From Pseudonocardiaceae bacterium (GTDB lineage: Bacteria; Actinomycetota; Actinomycetes; Mycobacteriales; Pseudonocardiaceae), in the NCBI GenBank assembly GCA_009377865.1, contig WHTH01000010.1, positions 1-64,000 of the forward strand: 64,000 nucleotides of DNA. The letters run 5' to 3'. Every line of letters begins with the position of its first letter. Position 1 is the first letter of the stretch. The notes beneath the pieces were generated by a model. The model had not been told where the DNA came from, searched no databases, and worked only from the letters and a program-made list of their open reading frames with translations. A program made the translations under genes and the position numbers. This document shows positions 35,623 through 43,947 of this stretch, in pieces.

Positions 35623-36913
35623 GGCATCGTTCTACAACCACTACACGTCAACAGATGATCCAGCCCGCACCGTGTTGTTCAACAAGTTCTGGGGCAGCGT
35701 CGCGCTCGTGGATCACGAGGTCGCTTGGCACATCGCCGAGAATGACATGGCGGCGCTGGACGCGGAGATGGTAGCGGAGCTGGAAGGTAGCGGCTTCCTG
35801 GTGCCTACCGACCTGGACGAGACGGCGGCCGCCGAGCAGCGGTACCTAGAGCGCAAGGCCGCCAATTCGCTGCTGGCGATCACCGTTGAGCTGACCCAGG
35901 AATGCAACTTGGCCTGCCCTTTCTGCTACCAGAATTCGTACCGGGGTACGGGTGCGATCACCGAGCAGGCCATCGACCGCATCCAACACTACGTGGAGAC
36001 GGTTATTACCGAGGGACGGCGGCCGATCAGCGAGATCGCGTTGCGGTTCATCGGTGGTGAGCCACTGATGCAGAAGGACAAGATCCTCACCGCGATCTCC
36101 GGTATGCGCGACCTCGCGGCGCGCCTGGGCGTCGGCCTTAACACTCAGGTGGACACCAACGGACTGCTGCTCGACGAGATGGTCGTGCGGGAGATGGACG
36201 CCACCTCGATCACGATCACCAACAAGGCCGACCACGACAAGGTACGTATCCGCCACAACGGCGCGGGTAGCTACGAGCAGATCCTCGGCCGCATCAAACG
36301 CCACACAGAGCACTACAACACCTATGAGACGGTGCTGGCCGTGCGATACAACGTGAACGCGTTCAACGCCAGGTACGTGCCCGAGGTGTATCGGATGGTC
36401 AAGAGCCTGGGGCTCAAGTACACCCAGTTCGATCTGTTCAACACCGTCAACTACGACTACAACGTGATGATCCCGACGCTGAGCGGGGAGCAGTTCAAGC
36501 GCCTCTACCTTGATTTGATCAAGCTCAAGGTCGAGTATGGCGAGACCGTCACAGACTTTCCCAGACCCACGTTCTCGCCGTGCAGCGCCTACACACCCTA
36601 CAACCTCAAGGTCACCGCCGACGGCCGGTTGGCGTTGTGCGACGCCATGACGAACCCGAGGGCATCCACCGATGACCTGCTCGGCGACGTCGGTCGCCTA
36701 CGGGAGATCTTCTCCGACATCGACGGCCACAACCCGTTCCAGGACCACCAGTGCGGTAACTGCTCCAACGTCGGTATCTGCGGCGGCAAGCTCTACTGCA
36801 AGGAAGACCCGTGCGACTTCCTGCCGTTCGATATGGACGAGTACCTGCGCTTCTTCGCCGAGACATACCCCGCGGTGCCGCAGCGGTTCGACCTGGGATC
36901 GTCGGTCGGCTGA
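35612..36913 (+). CDS. Radical SAM/SPASM RiPP maturase
   Basis: 433 residues if started at ATG 35612; ATG 35597 and GTG 35582 are in frame, and all overlap the precursor gene. Residues 1-85 (YNHYTSTDDPARTVLFNKFWG, LDAEMVAELEGSGFLVP) look like the N-terminal peptide-recognition region of thioether-forming maturases. The radical SAM cluster motif is ECNLACPFC (C98, C102, C105), followed by LRFIGGEPL. The SPASM domain has C-x13-G-x4-C (LKVTADGRLALC), then C-x2-C-x5-C (CGNCSNVGIC) and two further Cys, enough for two auxiliary [4Fe-4S] clusters. It should modify the overlapping peptide; the reaction cannot be read off. No peptidase or exporter gene is adjacent. Confidence 0.85.
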   Translation: MSLKASFYNHYTSTDDPARTVLFNKFWGSVALVDHEVAWHIAENDMAALDAEMVAELEGSGFLVPTDLDETAAAEQRYLERKAANSLLAITVELTQECNLACPFCYQNSYRGTGAITEQAIDRIQHYVETVITEGRRPISEIALRFIGGEPLMQKDKILTAISGMRDLAARLGVGLNTQVDTNGLLLDEMVVREMDATSITITNKADHDKVRIRHNGAGSYEQILGRIKRHTEHYNTYETVLAVRYNVNAFNARYVPEVYRMVKSLGLKYTQFDLFNTVNYDYNVMIPTLSGEQFKRLYLDLIKLKVEYGETVTDFPRPTFSPCSAYTPYNLKVTADGRLALCDAMTNPRASTDDLLGDVGRLREIFSDIDGHNPFQDHQCGNCSNVGICGGKLYCKEDPCDFLPFDMDEYLRFFAETYPAVPQRFDLGSSVG

Positions 36914-36917
36914 CTCG

Positions 36918-37724
36918 CTACCAGCCGTTCTTGTGGGCGCGCGCCTCATACAGCAGGACCGAGGCCGAGACCGACACGTTGAGACTGTCGGCGTATCCCA
37001 GCATCGGCATTCCGGCGCGGGTGAAGCCGTGTTGATACCAGGGTTTGGTGATGCCGTAGCGCTCGCTTCCCACGACCAGCGCGGTGCGACCGGTGTAGTC
37101 AAGGGTGCGGTAGTTCACGCTGTCGTCGGTGTCGGCGAGGTACACGGTGACGCGCCGGTGCTGCAGCCAGTCTATCGCCTCATCGGCGGCTTCGAACTCG
37201 ATGTGCGGTACGCGCACCGACATGCCTTGGCTGCCGCGAAGGACCTTCGGATGCGACATGCGGGTGCGCCGGTTGGTCATGATCAGCAGATCGGCGTTGC
37301 AGGCGTCCAGCGTCCGGATCAGCGTTCCGAGGTTTCCGGGAATCTCGATTCCATCAGTGACGAGCACTAGCGCCGTCGCTGGCAACTCGATCTCGTCGGG
37401 CTGCCAGGTCGGCATCTCGACCGTCGCCACGATTCCGTCGGGGTTACCACGCTCGGCCATCCGCACCATGGTCTTCTCCGAGACCTGAAATGAACGTCGC
37501 GTGCGCTCGGCCAACTCGTGGCCGCGCTTCGTGGCCTCGTCGGAGTACACCAACTCCGGACACCAGTAGAACGTGTCGATCCGCAGGTTGGTGTCCAGCG
37601 CCACCCTAGCCGCCCAGAGCCCTTCGGCGACAAACAGCCCGAAGCGGTTCGGCGCCGTGTTGTTCTGGATGTTCAGAACGTCCTTCACCGCAGGATGGCT
37701 GACGCCGATCTGCTGAAACTCCAT
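36918..37724 (-). CDS. SpoU/TrmH-family RNA 2'-O-methyltransferase
   Basis: 268 residues from ATG 37724. The SPOUT motifs are present: IPGNLGTLIRTLDA (residues about 128-141, catalytic Arg about 137), VVGSERYGI (217-225) and MLGYADSLNVSVSASVLLYE near the C-terminus, forming the SAM-binding trefoil knot. The N-terminal part (PNRFGLFVAEGLWAARVAL) is a substrate-binding domain like that of TsnR/NshR-type 23S rRNA methyltransferases, with similar length. It ends 4 bp from the radical SAM gene, tail to tail. This may be a housekeeping-like modifier or a self-resistance gene for a ribosome-targeting product; the second idea is inference. Confidence 0.88.
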   Translation of the reverse strand: MEFQQIGVSHPAVKDVLNIQNNTAPNRFGLFVAEGLWAARVALDTNLRIDTFYWCPELVYSDEATKRGHELAERTRRSFQVSEKTMVRMAERGNPDGIVATVEMPTWQPDEIELPATALVLVTDGIEIPGNLGTLIRTLDACNADLLIMTNRRTRMSHPKVLRGSQGMSVRVPHIEFEAADEAIDWLQHRRVTVYLADTDDSVNYRTLDYTGRTALVVGSERYGITKPWYQHGFTRAGMPMLGYADSLNVSVSASVLLYEARAHKNGW

Positions 37725-37814
37725 GGCTACGGGGCTCCGACTGCGGCGCGACGCTGTGCCCGGGCGGCACTCGCCGGTGACGCTGGCCGATGGACTCGTA
37801 ACATCAGACTGGGC

Positions 37815-38039
37815 TCAGGTGAGGTCGTCGAACTCGCCTGCCTTGACGCCCTTGATGTAGGCGTCCATCTCGGCGCGGGTGAAGTAGACGGTGCCGGCGT
37901 CGGGGTGGTTGCTGTTGCGGACGGCGATCTGGCCGTCGGGCAGCAGGGCGGCTTCGACGCACTGACCCCCGTTGCCGCCGCTGAAGCTGGACTTGCGCCA
38001 GGCCAGCCCGGCTGCGCCAGGCTGGTACTGCTGGGTCAT
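37815..38039 (-). CDS. DUF397 protein
   Basis: 74 residues with the DUF397 core: LAWRKSSFSGGNGGQCVEAA, IAVRNSNHPDAGTVYFTRAEMDAY. Such proteins are encoded next to DUF5753/XRE regulators throughout actinomycetes, often as a functional pair. The ATG overlaps the stop of the upstream regulator (ATGA at 38036-38039), so the two are co-translated. Role unknown; antitoxin-like or co-regulator functions have been proposed for relatives. It lies 90 bp from the methyltransferase start and may share a transcript with it. Confidence 0.88.
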   Translation of the reverse strand: MTQQYQPGAAGLAWRKSSFSGGNGGQCVEAALLPDGQIAVRNSNHPDAGTVYFTRAEMDAYIKGVKAGEFDDLT

Positions 38040-38893
38040 GGGTATTCCTTCTTCGCGATCGTCGTGATCAGGTCTACCGAGGCGGCCGGGCTGCGCGCCA
38101 GACCGACCAGGTGCTGCCATGCTATCCGGTAGTCCTTGAGTTCGAAGGGCTGCTCCAGGTACAGCGCGCCGGTGCGGTTCTCCAGGTAGACGACGCCTGG
38201 GTCGCCATCAGTCGGAAACCCGAGGATGCTGAAGCCGCCGATCATCCCCGGATGTGCGCCCACGTCCTGTCGCAGTACCTGGATGGTGACCTTCGGCCGC
38301 TTGGCCGTCTTCGCCAAGTGGTCGAGTTGCGCGCGCATCACGTCCGTACCGCCGACGTTGGTGTGCAGCACGGCCTCGTTGAGCACCATCCACAACCGGG
38401 GCGGATCGTCGCCGCCCAGGATGCGTTGGCGCTCCAGTCGGATCTGCAACTGCCGTTCCGAGTCCTGCTCGCTGCGCTCGACGGTGTCACCCCGCAGCAC
38501 CGCCGACGCGTAGCCGGGAGTCTGCAACAGGCCGTTGACCAGCAACGGCTCCCAGCAGAACAGCTCCGAGGCGCCCTGCTCCAGGCCGACGTAGAGCGAG
38601 AACCAGCCGGGCAGCGCGTCCGCGTGGCTCTCCCACCAGCCCTTCTGCCGCGCATCGCGGGCTGCCTGCACGTAGTAGGGCCAGCGCTCCTGCGGCACGT
38701 GGTACATCGGCAGCAGGACCTCTTCGAGGTCCCTGATCTTCGGTGGCACCACCGCGGTCTCCAGGTGACCGATCTTCTGGCTCGTGCAGCGGATCACCTT
38801 GGCCACGTCGGCCCGTTCCAGACCGGCCGCCTTACGCAGCCGCAGCAGCTCGTGCGCCAGCCAGCGCCGCCACACCGTCGGGCTCGATGCCAT
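38036..38893 (-). CDS. XRE-family regulator with DUF5753 domain
   Basis: 285 residues. The N-terminal helix-turn-helix is LAHELLRLRKAAGLERADVAKVIRCTSQKIGHLET, followed by the DUF5753 domain (WPYYVQAARDARQKGWWES, GLEQGASELFCWEPLLVNGLLQTPGYA, GAHPGMIGGFSILGF, YRIAWQHLVGLARSPAAS). These proteins usually regulate the adjacent DUF397 gene and sometimes specialised metabolite genes. A frameshifted relic of a close paralogue lies at 35040-35330. The AT-rich palindromic region just upstream is the likely operator. Confidence 0.9.
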   Translation of the reverse strand: MASSPTVWRRWLAHELLRLRKAAGLERADVAKVIRCTSQKIGHLETAVVPPKIRDLEEVLLPMYHVPQERWPYYVQAARDARQKGWWESHADALPGWFSLYVGLEQGASELFCWEPLLVNGLLQTPGYASAVLRGDTVERSEQDSERQLQIRLERQRILGGDDPPRLWMVLNEAVLHTNVGGTDVMRAQLDHLAKTAKRPKVTIQVLRQDVGAHPGMIGGFSILGFPTDGDPGVVYLENRTGALYLEQPFELKDYRIAWQHLVGLARSPAASVDLITTIAKKEYP

Positions 38894-38938
38894 CTGCCGC
38901 CTCCGAGGTTCACCCGAGTGGGGTGTGGTCTGATCTAG

Positions 38939-38985
38939 AAGCTAAGTTTAGCATATAAATGAGCTTAGCTCCTAACTTGAGCAAC
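38939..38985. promoter_or_regulatory. AT-rich palindromic operator/promoter region between divergent genes
   Basis: GCTAAGTTTAGC (38941-38952) and GAGCTTAGCTC (38961-38971) are two near-perfect palindromes sharing the GCTAAG half-site, and CTAACTT follows. The stretch is by far the most AT-rich of the island (TAGCATATAAATGAGC) and lies between the XRE/DUF397 operon and the rightward small gene. It probably carries overlapping divergent promoters bound by the XRE protein. Confidence 0.55.
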
Positions 38986-39018
38986 ACAACATACACCCAC
39001 AACGCCCAGGGGCTCGTC

Positions 39019-39375
39019 ATGGACACGACCGAAACACGCCGGAACCCGCTGGATGCCCTCGTGCCGGATCCGACCGGGATACCGCCGCTGTGCAGCGAGA
39101 GCGACTTCGATGAGCTGCTGCAGCAACTGGTTGCGGACAGCGCACCGCGGACGTTCGCCGTGGTGCAGGAGTACGGCGAACGGGTGGACGGTCGGATCGC
39201 GGCATGGGGGCTTGCATTCGACGACCACGTGAACGTCGTCAGCGCTGACGACGGCATCAGGATGACCCTGGGAAGTGCGGACCGTGTACGGCACGCTTTC
39301 ACCTGGGGTCGTCACATCACGGCGCGGCTGGTGTGGGTCGACCGTGGCGAAGGAGCACAGCGACCTCTCGAGTAA
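39019..39375 (+). CDS. Hypothetical protein typical of ATP-grasp RiPP neighbourhoods
   Basis: 118 residues from ATG 39019, with AGGGG upstream; an earlier ATG at 38959 would add 20 unlikely residues inside the operator. It is acidic, has no membrane segment and no recognisable catalytic motif: residues such as SESDFDELLQQLVADSAPRT and HVNVVSADDGIRMTLGSAD are seen. I have a weak impression of similar small proteins next to XRE regulators in this order, but assign no function. The decayed ATP-grasp RiPP genes begin 36 bp downstream. Confidence 0.7.
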   Translation: MDTTETRRNPLDALVPDPTGIPPLCSESDFDELLQQLVADSAPRTFAVVQEYGERVDGRIAAWGLAFDDHVNVVSADDGIRMTLGSADRVRHAFTWGRHITARLVWVDRGEGAQRPLE

Positions 39376-39410
39376 GCGGTTCGGAGGGCATCACGACAGG
39401 AGGAAACGGA

Positions 39411-39535
39411 ATGACCCCAGACACGTACCCGACGCCCGCCGTGGGCGTGTTCCCGGTTTCGGATCACTTCCCGTTGGGACGACCCTTCGGTGCCGTGGAA
39501 GCCAGCCTCGAGCCGCCTTCGCCGGTCCGGCCGTT
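39411..39535 (+). pseudogene. 5' fragment of an ATP-grasp-type RiPP precursor gene (tgmA-like)
   Basis: ATG 39411 follows AGGAGG at 39398-39403. The first 40 residues read like the leader of ATP-grasp target peptides, with SDHFPLGRPFG and then VRPFG. In such precursors an aromatic/Pro core and acidic tail normally follow the second motif. Here the frame runs at once into the methyltransferase sequence in a different reading frame and stops at 39642-39644, so the core is missing. The junction is around 39530-39540. Assignment to the tgmA family is from memory of the leader pattern. Confidence 0.65.
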
Positions 39536-40528
39536 CGGCCGCTGCTCACCCAACTCGACGGCACCGACGATGTGGCAGACGCACTCCGGCGCGGAGAGGC
39601 GGTGGACGGCTGGTCCACGTCGTCGAGCAGCCAGCCAAGCCTGATGGTGCTCATGCTCGAAGCGCTCGGGGTCAACGAGGGGCATCGGGTGTTGGAGATC
39701 GGTGCAGGCAGCGGGTATAACGCCGCATTGCTGTGCCATCGGCTCGACCCCGGCAACGTCACGACGATCGACGTTGATCCGGCGATCACCGACCGCGCCC
39801 GAACCCGGCTCGCCCAGCTCGGCTACCACCCGCACGTCGTCACCGCCGATGGGTTGAACGGATGCCCCGACCACGCCCCGTTCGATCGGATCATGGCTAC
39901 CGTCGCGATTCAGCGGCTCCCACAAGCCTGGATCGAGCAGACCCACGACGGGGGCAAGATCCTTTTCCCGCTGGACACGCGTAACGGTGGCGGCATCATG
40001 CCGTTGCTGACGGTGGGTGGTGATACTGCCGAAGGGCACTTCCTTCGGGACTTCGGTGCCTTCATGCCTGTCCGTCAGCAGACCCGGCAGGACGCGGCGC
40101 TGGCAGCTTTCCGTGACGTCGCCGACCACCAGGGAGCCGAGCGGACGAGCACGCTGGGCCACGAGGTTGGCACCGACGACGGCAGCCCGTTCGAGTTCTT
40201 CGCCGCGCTGCTGATCGGCGGCTACGACCACATGAGCTTCACCCCCAGCGATGGAAGCACGGTCGAGACCTGGATCGCACTCACCGACGGGTCATGGGTC
40301 TGTCACACCACCGACGCCGACGGCACGCACCGAGTCCGGCAGGGCGGCCCCCAGCGACTGTGTGATCTCATCGAAGACCTCCACCAGCAGTGGACCGCCC
40401 TCGGGCGACCGGAACGCCAGCGGTTCGGCCTCACCGTGACCTCGGGAGTACACCGGGTGTGGCTGGATCATCCCGACAGTCCCCACCACTGGAGTCTTCC
40501 GTCGGCTGCGGGCGCTTGCCGTAGCTGA
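39536..40528 (+). pseudogene. N-terminally truncated PCMT-like methyltransferase of the ATP-grasp RiPP type (tgmC-like)
   Basis: From about 39536 the frame ending at 40528 reads LLTQLDGTDDVADAL, STSSSSQPSLMVLMLEALGV, RVLEIGAGSGYNAALL (SAM motif I), FDRIMATVAIQRLPQAW and a long C-terminal half with SVHRVWLD-like sequence. This matches protein-L-isoaspartate methyltransferase relatives that accompany ATP-grasp RiPP precursors. The usual first 60 or so residues, up to LVTQ, are missing and the frame upstream belongs to nothing. An internal GTG near 39570 could still start a shortened protein, so residual activity is not excluded. The ATP-grasp ligase gene normally between or beside these genes is absent. 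Confidence 0.72.
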
Positions 40529-40548
40529 GCAGGGGTTACCGTGTCAGG

Positions 40549-42033
40549 GTGAGCATGGGCAATGGCGAGAAAACCTACCGGGTGCGCACGTACGGCTGCC
40601 AGATGAACGTGCACGACTCGGAGCGGCTTACCGGGATGCTCGAGGCCGCCGGCTACGTGCCGGCCGCCGAGCAGCACACGCCGGACGTGGTCGTGTTCAA
40701 CACCTGCGCGGTGCGCGAGAACGCCGACAACCGGCTCTACGGCAACCTCGGGCAGCTGCGGCCGGTGAAGCGCCAACACCCGGGGATGCAGATCGCGGTG
40801 GGCGGCTGCCTGGCGCAGAAGGACCGCAGCGAGATCACCCGCCGCGCGCCGTGGGTCGACGTGGTGTTCGGCACGCACAACCTCGGCTCGCTGCCGACCC
40901 TGCTGGAGCGGGCGCGCCACAACGACGAGGCCCAGGTCGAGATCGCCGAGTCGCTCGAGGTGTTCCCGTCGACGTTGCCCGCGCGGCGCGACTCCGCGTA
41001 CTCCGGCTGGGTGTCGATCTCGGTGGGGTGCAACAACACCTGCACCTTCTGCATCGTGCCCTCGCTGCGCGGCAAGGAGGTCGACCGCCGGCCGGGAGAG
41101 GTCCTGTCCGAGGTGGCGGCGCTAGTCGACGAGGGCGTGCTCGAGGTGACCCTGCTCGGCCAGAACGTCAACGCCTACGGAGTGGACTTCGGCGATCGAG
41201 GGGCGTTCGCGGATCTGCTGCGGGCCTGCGGCGGCATCGAGGGCCTGGAGCGGGTGCGCTTCACGTCGCCGCACCCGCGCGACTTCACCACCGACGTGAT
41301 CGAGGCGATGGCGGCGACGCCGAACGTGTGCCACCAGTTGCACATGCCGCTGCAGTCCGGGTCGGACCGGGTGCTGCGGGCGATGCGCCGCTCCTACCGC
41401 TGCGCGAGGTATCTGCGGATCCTCGACGATGTGCGCGCCGTGATGCCCGACGCCGCGATCAGCACCGACATCATCGTCGGCTTTCCGGGCGAGACCGAGG
41501 AGGACTTCGAGGCGACGCTGCACGTGGTGCGGGCGGCGAGGTTCGCGCAGTCGTTCACCTTCCAGTACTCGCCCCGCCCCGGCACACCCGCGGCCGACCT
41601 GCCCGACCAGGTCCCCAAGGACGTCGTGCAGCAGCGCTATGAGCGGCTGATCGCCGTGCAGGAGCAGATCTCCTGGGAGTGCAACCGTGCGCTCGAGCAG
41701 ACCACGGTCGAGGTGCTGGTCTCGGAGGGCGAGGGGCGTAAGGACGCCGCGACCCGGCGGATGAGTGGCCGGGCCCGTGACGGCCGGTTGGTGCACTTCG
41801 ACCCCGGCACGGCCGCGGTGCGCCCCGGCGACGTCATCCACACCGAGATCACCTACGGTGCGCCGCACCACCTGGTGGCCGACATGGCGCCGAGCGCGCA
41901 CCGGCGCACCGCGGCAGGTGACCGCTGGGAGGCCGGGCGGCGCCCGACGACGCCCGGCGTGGCGCTCGGGCTGCCCGCGTTCGGCCAGCCGGCCGAGCCT
42001 GCCGTCGAGCAGGCAGGGTGCGGGTCGGGATGA
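40549..42033 (+). CDS. miaB: tRNA (N6-isopentenyl adenosine(37)-C2)-methylthiotransferase MiaB
   Basis: 494 residues from GTG 40549. The N-terminal MTTase domain has [31 protein letters not shown] and VGGCLAQK (auxiliary cluster Cys). The radical SAM motif is GCNNTCTFC (C161, C165, C168). The C-terminal TRAM domain ends near [13 protein letters not shown] and is followed by about 50 extra Ala/Arg/Pro-rich residues. It adds methylthio to isopentenyladenosine-37 in tRNAs, after MiaA, also encoded in this window. Its stop overlaps the next ATG. Confidence 0.95.
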   Translation: MSMGNGEKTYRVRTYGCQMNVHDSERLTGMLEAAGYVPAAEQHTPDVVVFNTCAVRENADNRLYGNLGQLRPVKRQHPGMQIAVGGCLAQKDRSEITRRAPWVDVVFGTHNLGSLPTLLERARHNDEAQVEIAESLEVFPSTLPARRDSAYSGWVSISVGCNNTCTFCIVPSLRGKEVDRRPGEVLSEVAALVDEGVLEVTLLGQNVNAYGVDFGDRGAFADLLRACGGIEGLERVRFTSPHPRDFTTDVIEAMAATPNVCHQLHMPLQSGSDRVLRAMRRSYRCARYLRILDDVRAVMPDAAISTDIIVGFPGETEEDFEATLHVVRAARFAQSFTFQYSPRPGTPAADLPDQVPKDVVQQRYERLIAVQEQISWECNRALEQTTVEVLVSEGEGRKDAATRRMSGRARDGRLVHFDPGTAAVRPGDVIHTEITYGAPHHLVADMAPSAHRRTAAGDRWEAGRRPTTPGVALGLPAFGQPAEPAVEQAGCGSG

Positions 42034-42539
42034 GGGACGACCGCGACGATGAGGAGCGGCGCGCCGAGGGCCACGGTGAAGCCGGGGAGGTGGCGGCGTT
42101 GCGCGACGAGATCGACTCCGTCGAGCAGGCGGCGCTGCGCACCGTTGATCCCGGGGCTCGTGCGGTCGTGATCGCCGTCGCGGTCATGGTGCTGCTGGTG
42201 TCGGCGCTGCTGCCCTGGATCGGTGGCTCCAGCGGCTGGGACGTGCTGCGGGGGACGACCCAGCCGGCGCTCGACGTCGGCCTGCTGCCGCGGATGTTCG
42301 CCGTGGTGGCACTCGGCTTCGGTGTGGTGCTGTCCGTGCTGACGTTGCTCACCCGCCGTTGGGGCCTGGTGTGGGCGAGCGCGCTGGGTTGTGCCTACTG
42401 CGTCGTCGACGGGGTCTGGGCGATCTGGTCACGACAGACGACCGACGGGCCTGGGCCCGGCATCGGGATGGTGCTGGCCGTGCTGGCCGTGCTGGTGCTC
42501 GCCTCGCAATGGTTGCGGCTGGCCTGGTCGCGTAACTGA
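42030..42539 (+). CDS. Conserved membrane protein (Rv2732c position)
   Basis: 169 residues from ATG 42030, overlapping the miaB stop (ATGA). A charged cytoplasmic start ([15 protein letters not shown]) is followed by four membrane helices: [59 protein letters not shown] and [19 protein letters not shown]. The order miaB - membrane protein - convergent DUF349 gene is that of M. tuberculosis Rv2733c-Rv2732c-Rv2731. Function unknown. Confidence 0.82.
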   Translation: MRDDRDDEERRAEGHGEAGEVAALRDEIDSVEQAALRTVDPGARAVVIAVAVMVLLVSALLPWIGGSSGWDVLRGTTQPALDVGLLPRMFAVVALGFGVVLSVLTLLTRRWGLVWASALGCAYCVVDGVWAIWSRQTTDGPGPGIGMVLAVLAVLVLASQWLRLAWSRN

Positions 42540-42565
42540 GCGCGAGCGTCCTCGAACAACCGGCG

Positions 42566-43843
42566 TCACCTGGTGGCCAGCGCCTGTTCCGCAGCGGCCA
42601 GCCATTCCCGCCATTGGGCGGCCTGCTCCTGCGCACGGCGCTCCCGCCGGGCGTCTCCGGCGCAGCGGGCCTTCTCGACCTGCTCCTCGAGCTGCTCGAC
42701 CCGATCCCGGAACTGTTCCACCCGCGCCTGCGCCTCGGGGTCGGTGCGTCGCCACTGGCTGTCGGCCGCCGAGCGGATCCGCTCCTCGGCCGCGCGCAGC
42801 CGCCCCTCCAGCTCCTTGATCCGCTCCCGGGGGACCTTGCCGGCCGCCTCCCAGCGTTGCTGGATGCCGCGCAGCTGCGCACGGGCCGCCTCGAGGTCGG
42901 AGGACGGGTCGATCCGGTCCGCCTCGGCCAGCAGGGCCTCCTTGGCCCTCGCGTTGTCGGCGAGCTCGGCGTCGCGCTCGGAGAACGTCTCGGAGCGGCG
43001 GCGGAAGAAGCGGTCCTGAGCTGCGCGGAAGCGCTGCCAGAGAACCTCGTCGGCATCCTTGGGGGCGCGCCCGACCGCCTTCCATTCCGCCATCAGCTCC
43101 CGGTAGCGGGCCGCGGTCGGTCCCCAGTCCGTGGAGTCGGCGAGCTCCTCGGCCTGCGCGACGAGCTCGTCCTTGCGGTCGCGGGCGCCGGCGCGCTGCC
43201 GGTCGAGCTCGGCGAAATGGGCACCGCGCCGCCGGTTGAACGCGTCCCGCGCCTTGCTGAAGCGCCGCCACAATGCGTCATCGGTCTTGCGGTCGATGCC
43301 CTTGATCGTCTTCCACTCGTCGAGGATGGAGCGAAGCCGGTCGCCACCGGCTTTCCACTGGGTGGACTCCGCGGCGATGTGCTCGGCTTCTTGCGCCAGT
43401 GTCTCCTTGCGGGACACGGCCGCTGCCCGGGCGTGCTCGCGGGCTGCCTTGGTGTCGGCCGCGACCTGCTCGGCGCTGTGCTGCAGGTGGTCGAGCAGCG
43501 CCGCGAGACCGACCAGATCGCCGAGCACGGTCGGCTCGACCAGCTCCGCGCGCAACGCCCGCACCCGCTGTAGCGCCTGCTTCGGGTCACCGGCACCGGA
43601 GGCCAACCGCGTCTCGGCCAGCTCGGCCTCGGTGACCAGGTCGTCGAAGCGCAGGGCGTAATGGGCAAGGCCTTCGTCGGCCGTGCCCGCCTGCCACGAG
43701 CCGACAGCGCGCTCACCGTCCTCGGTGCGAACGTAAACAGTGCCCTCGGCGTCCACCCGGCCCCAACGCTGCGGGTTCCTGGACGCGGCCTCGACCGACG
43801 GTCGGACCCCGTTGCGCTGCTCGGTGTTGGCGTGCTCGGTCAT
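42566..43843 (-). CDS. DUF349 domain protein (Rv2731-like)
   Basis: 425 residues from ATG 43843, chosen because AGGAAGG lies 6 bases upstream. The protein is almost wholly helical, built of repeated DUF349 units: WKTIKGIDRKTDDALWRRFSKARDAFNRRR, then WKAVGRAPKDADEVLWQRFRAAQDRFFRRR, then a third ending QQRWEAAGKVPRERIKEL, followed by a long coiled coil. DUF349 is widespread and poorly understood; relatives appear in DNA- or ribosome-linked screens. Convergent with the miaB operon. Confidence 0.88.
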   Translation of the reverse strand: MTEHANTEQRNGVRPSVEAASRNPQRWGRVDAEGTVYVRTEDGERAVGSWQAGTADEGLAHYALRFDDLVTEAELAETRLASGAGDPKQALQRVRALRAELVEPTVLGDLVGLAALLDHLQHSAEQVAADTKAAREHARAAAVSRKETLAQEAEHIAAESTQWKAGGDRLRSILDEWKTIKGIDRKTDDALWRRFSKARDAFNRRRGAHFAELDRQRAGARDRKDELVAQAEELADSTDWGPTAARYRELMAEWKAVGRAPKDADEVLWQRFRAAQDRFFRRRSETFSERDAELADNARAKEALLAEADRIDPSSDLEAARAQLRGIQQRWEAAGKVPRERIKELEGRLRAAEERIRSAADSQWRRTDPEAQARVEQFRDRVEQLEEQVEKARCAGDARRERRAQEQAAQWREWLAAAEQALATR

Positions 43844-43947
43844 GCCGGCCTTCCTCATGTCGTGCCCGCTACGGTCCACCGCCGCATTCAAGCAGGTCAG
43901 CCCTGAGCCCGGAACCGCCTACGGCCGGTGCACACTAATCTGTGGTC

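Noticed and set aside
35515-36783. CGNC occurs both in the precursor and in the SPASM domain of the maturase
   Set aside because: Four residues are too short to imply common origin; CxxC is expected in SPASM domains, so mimicry is not claimed.
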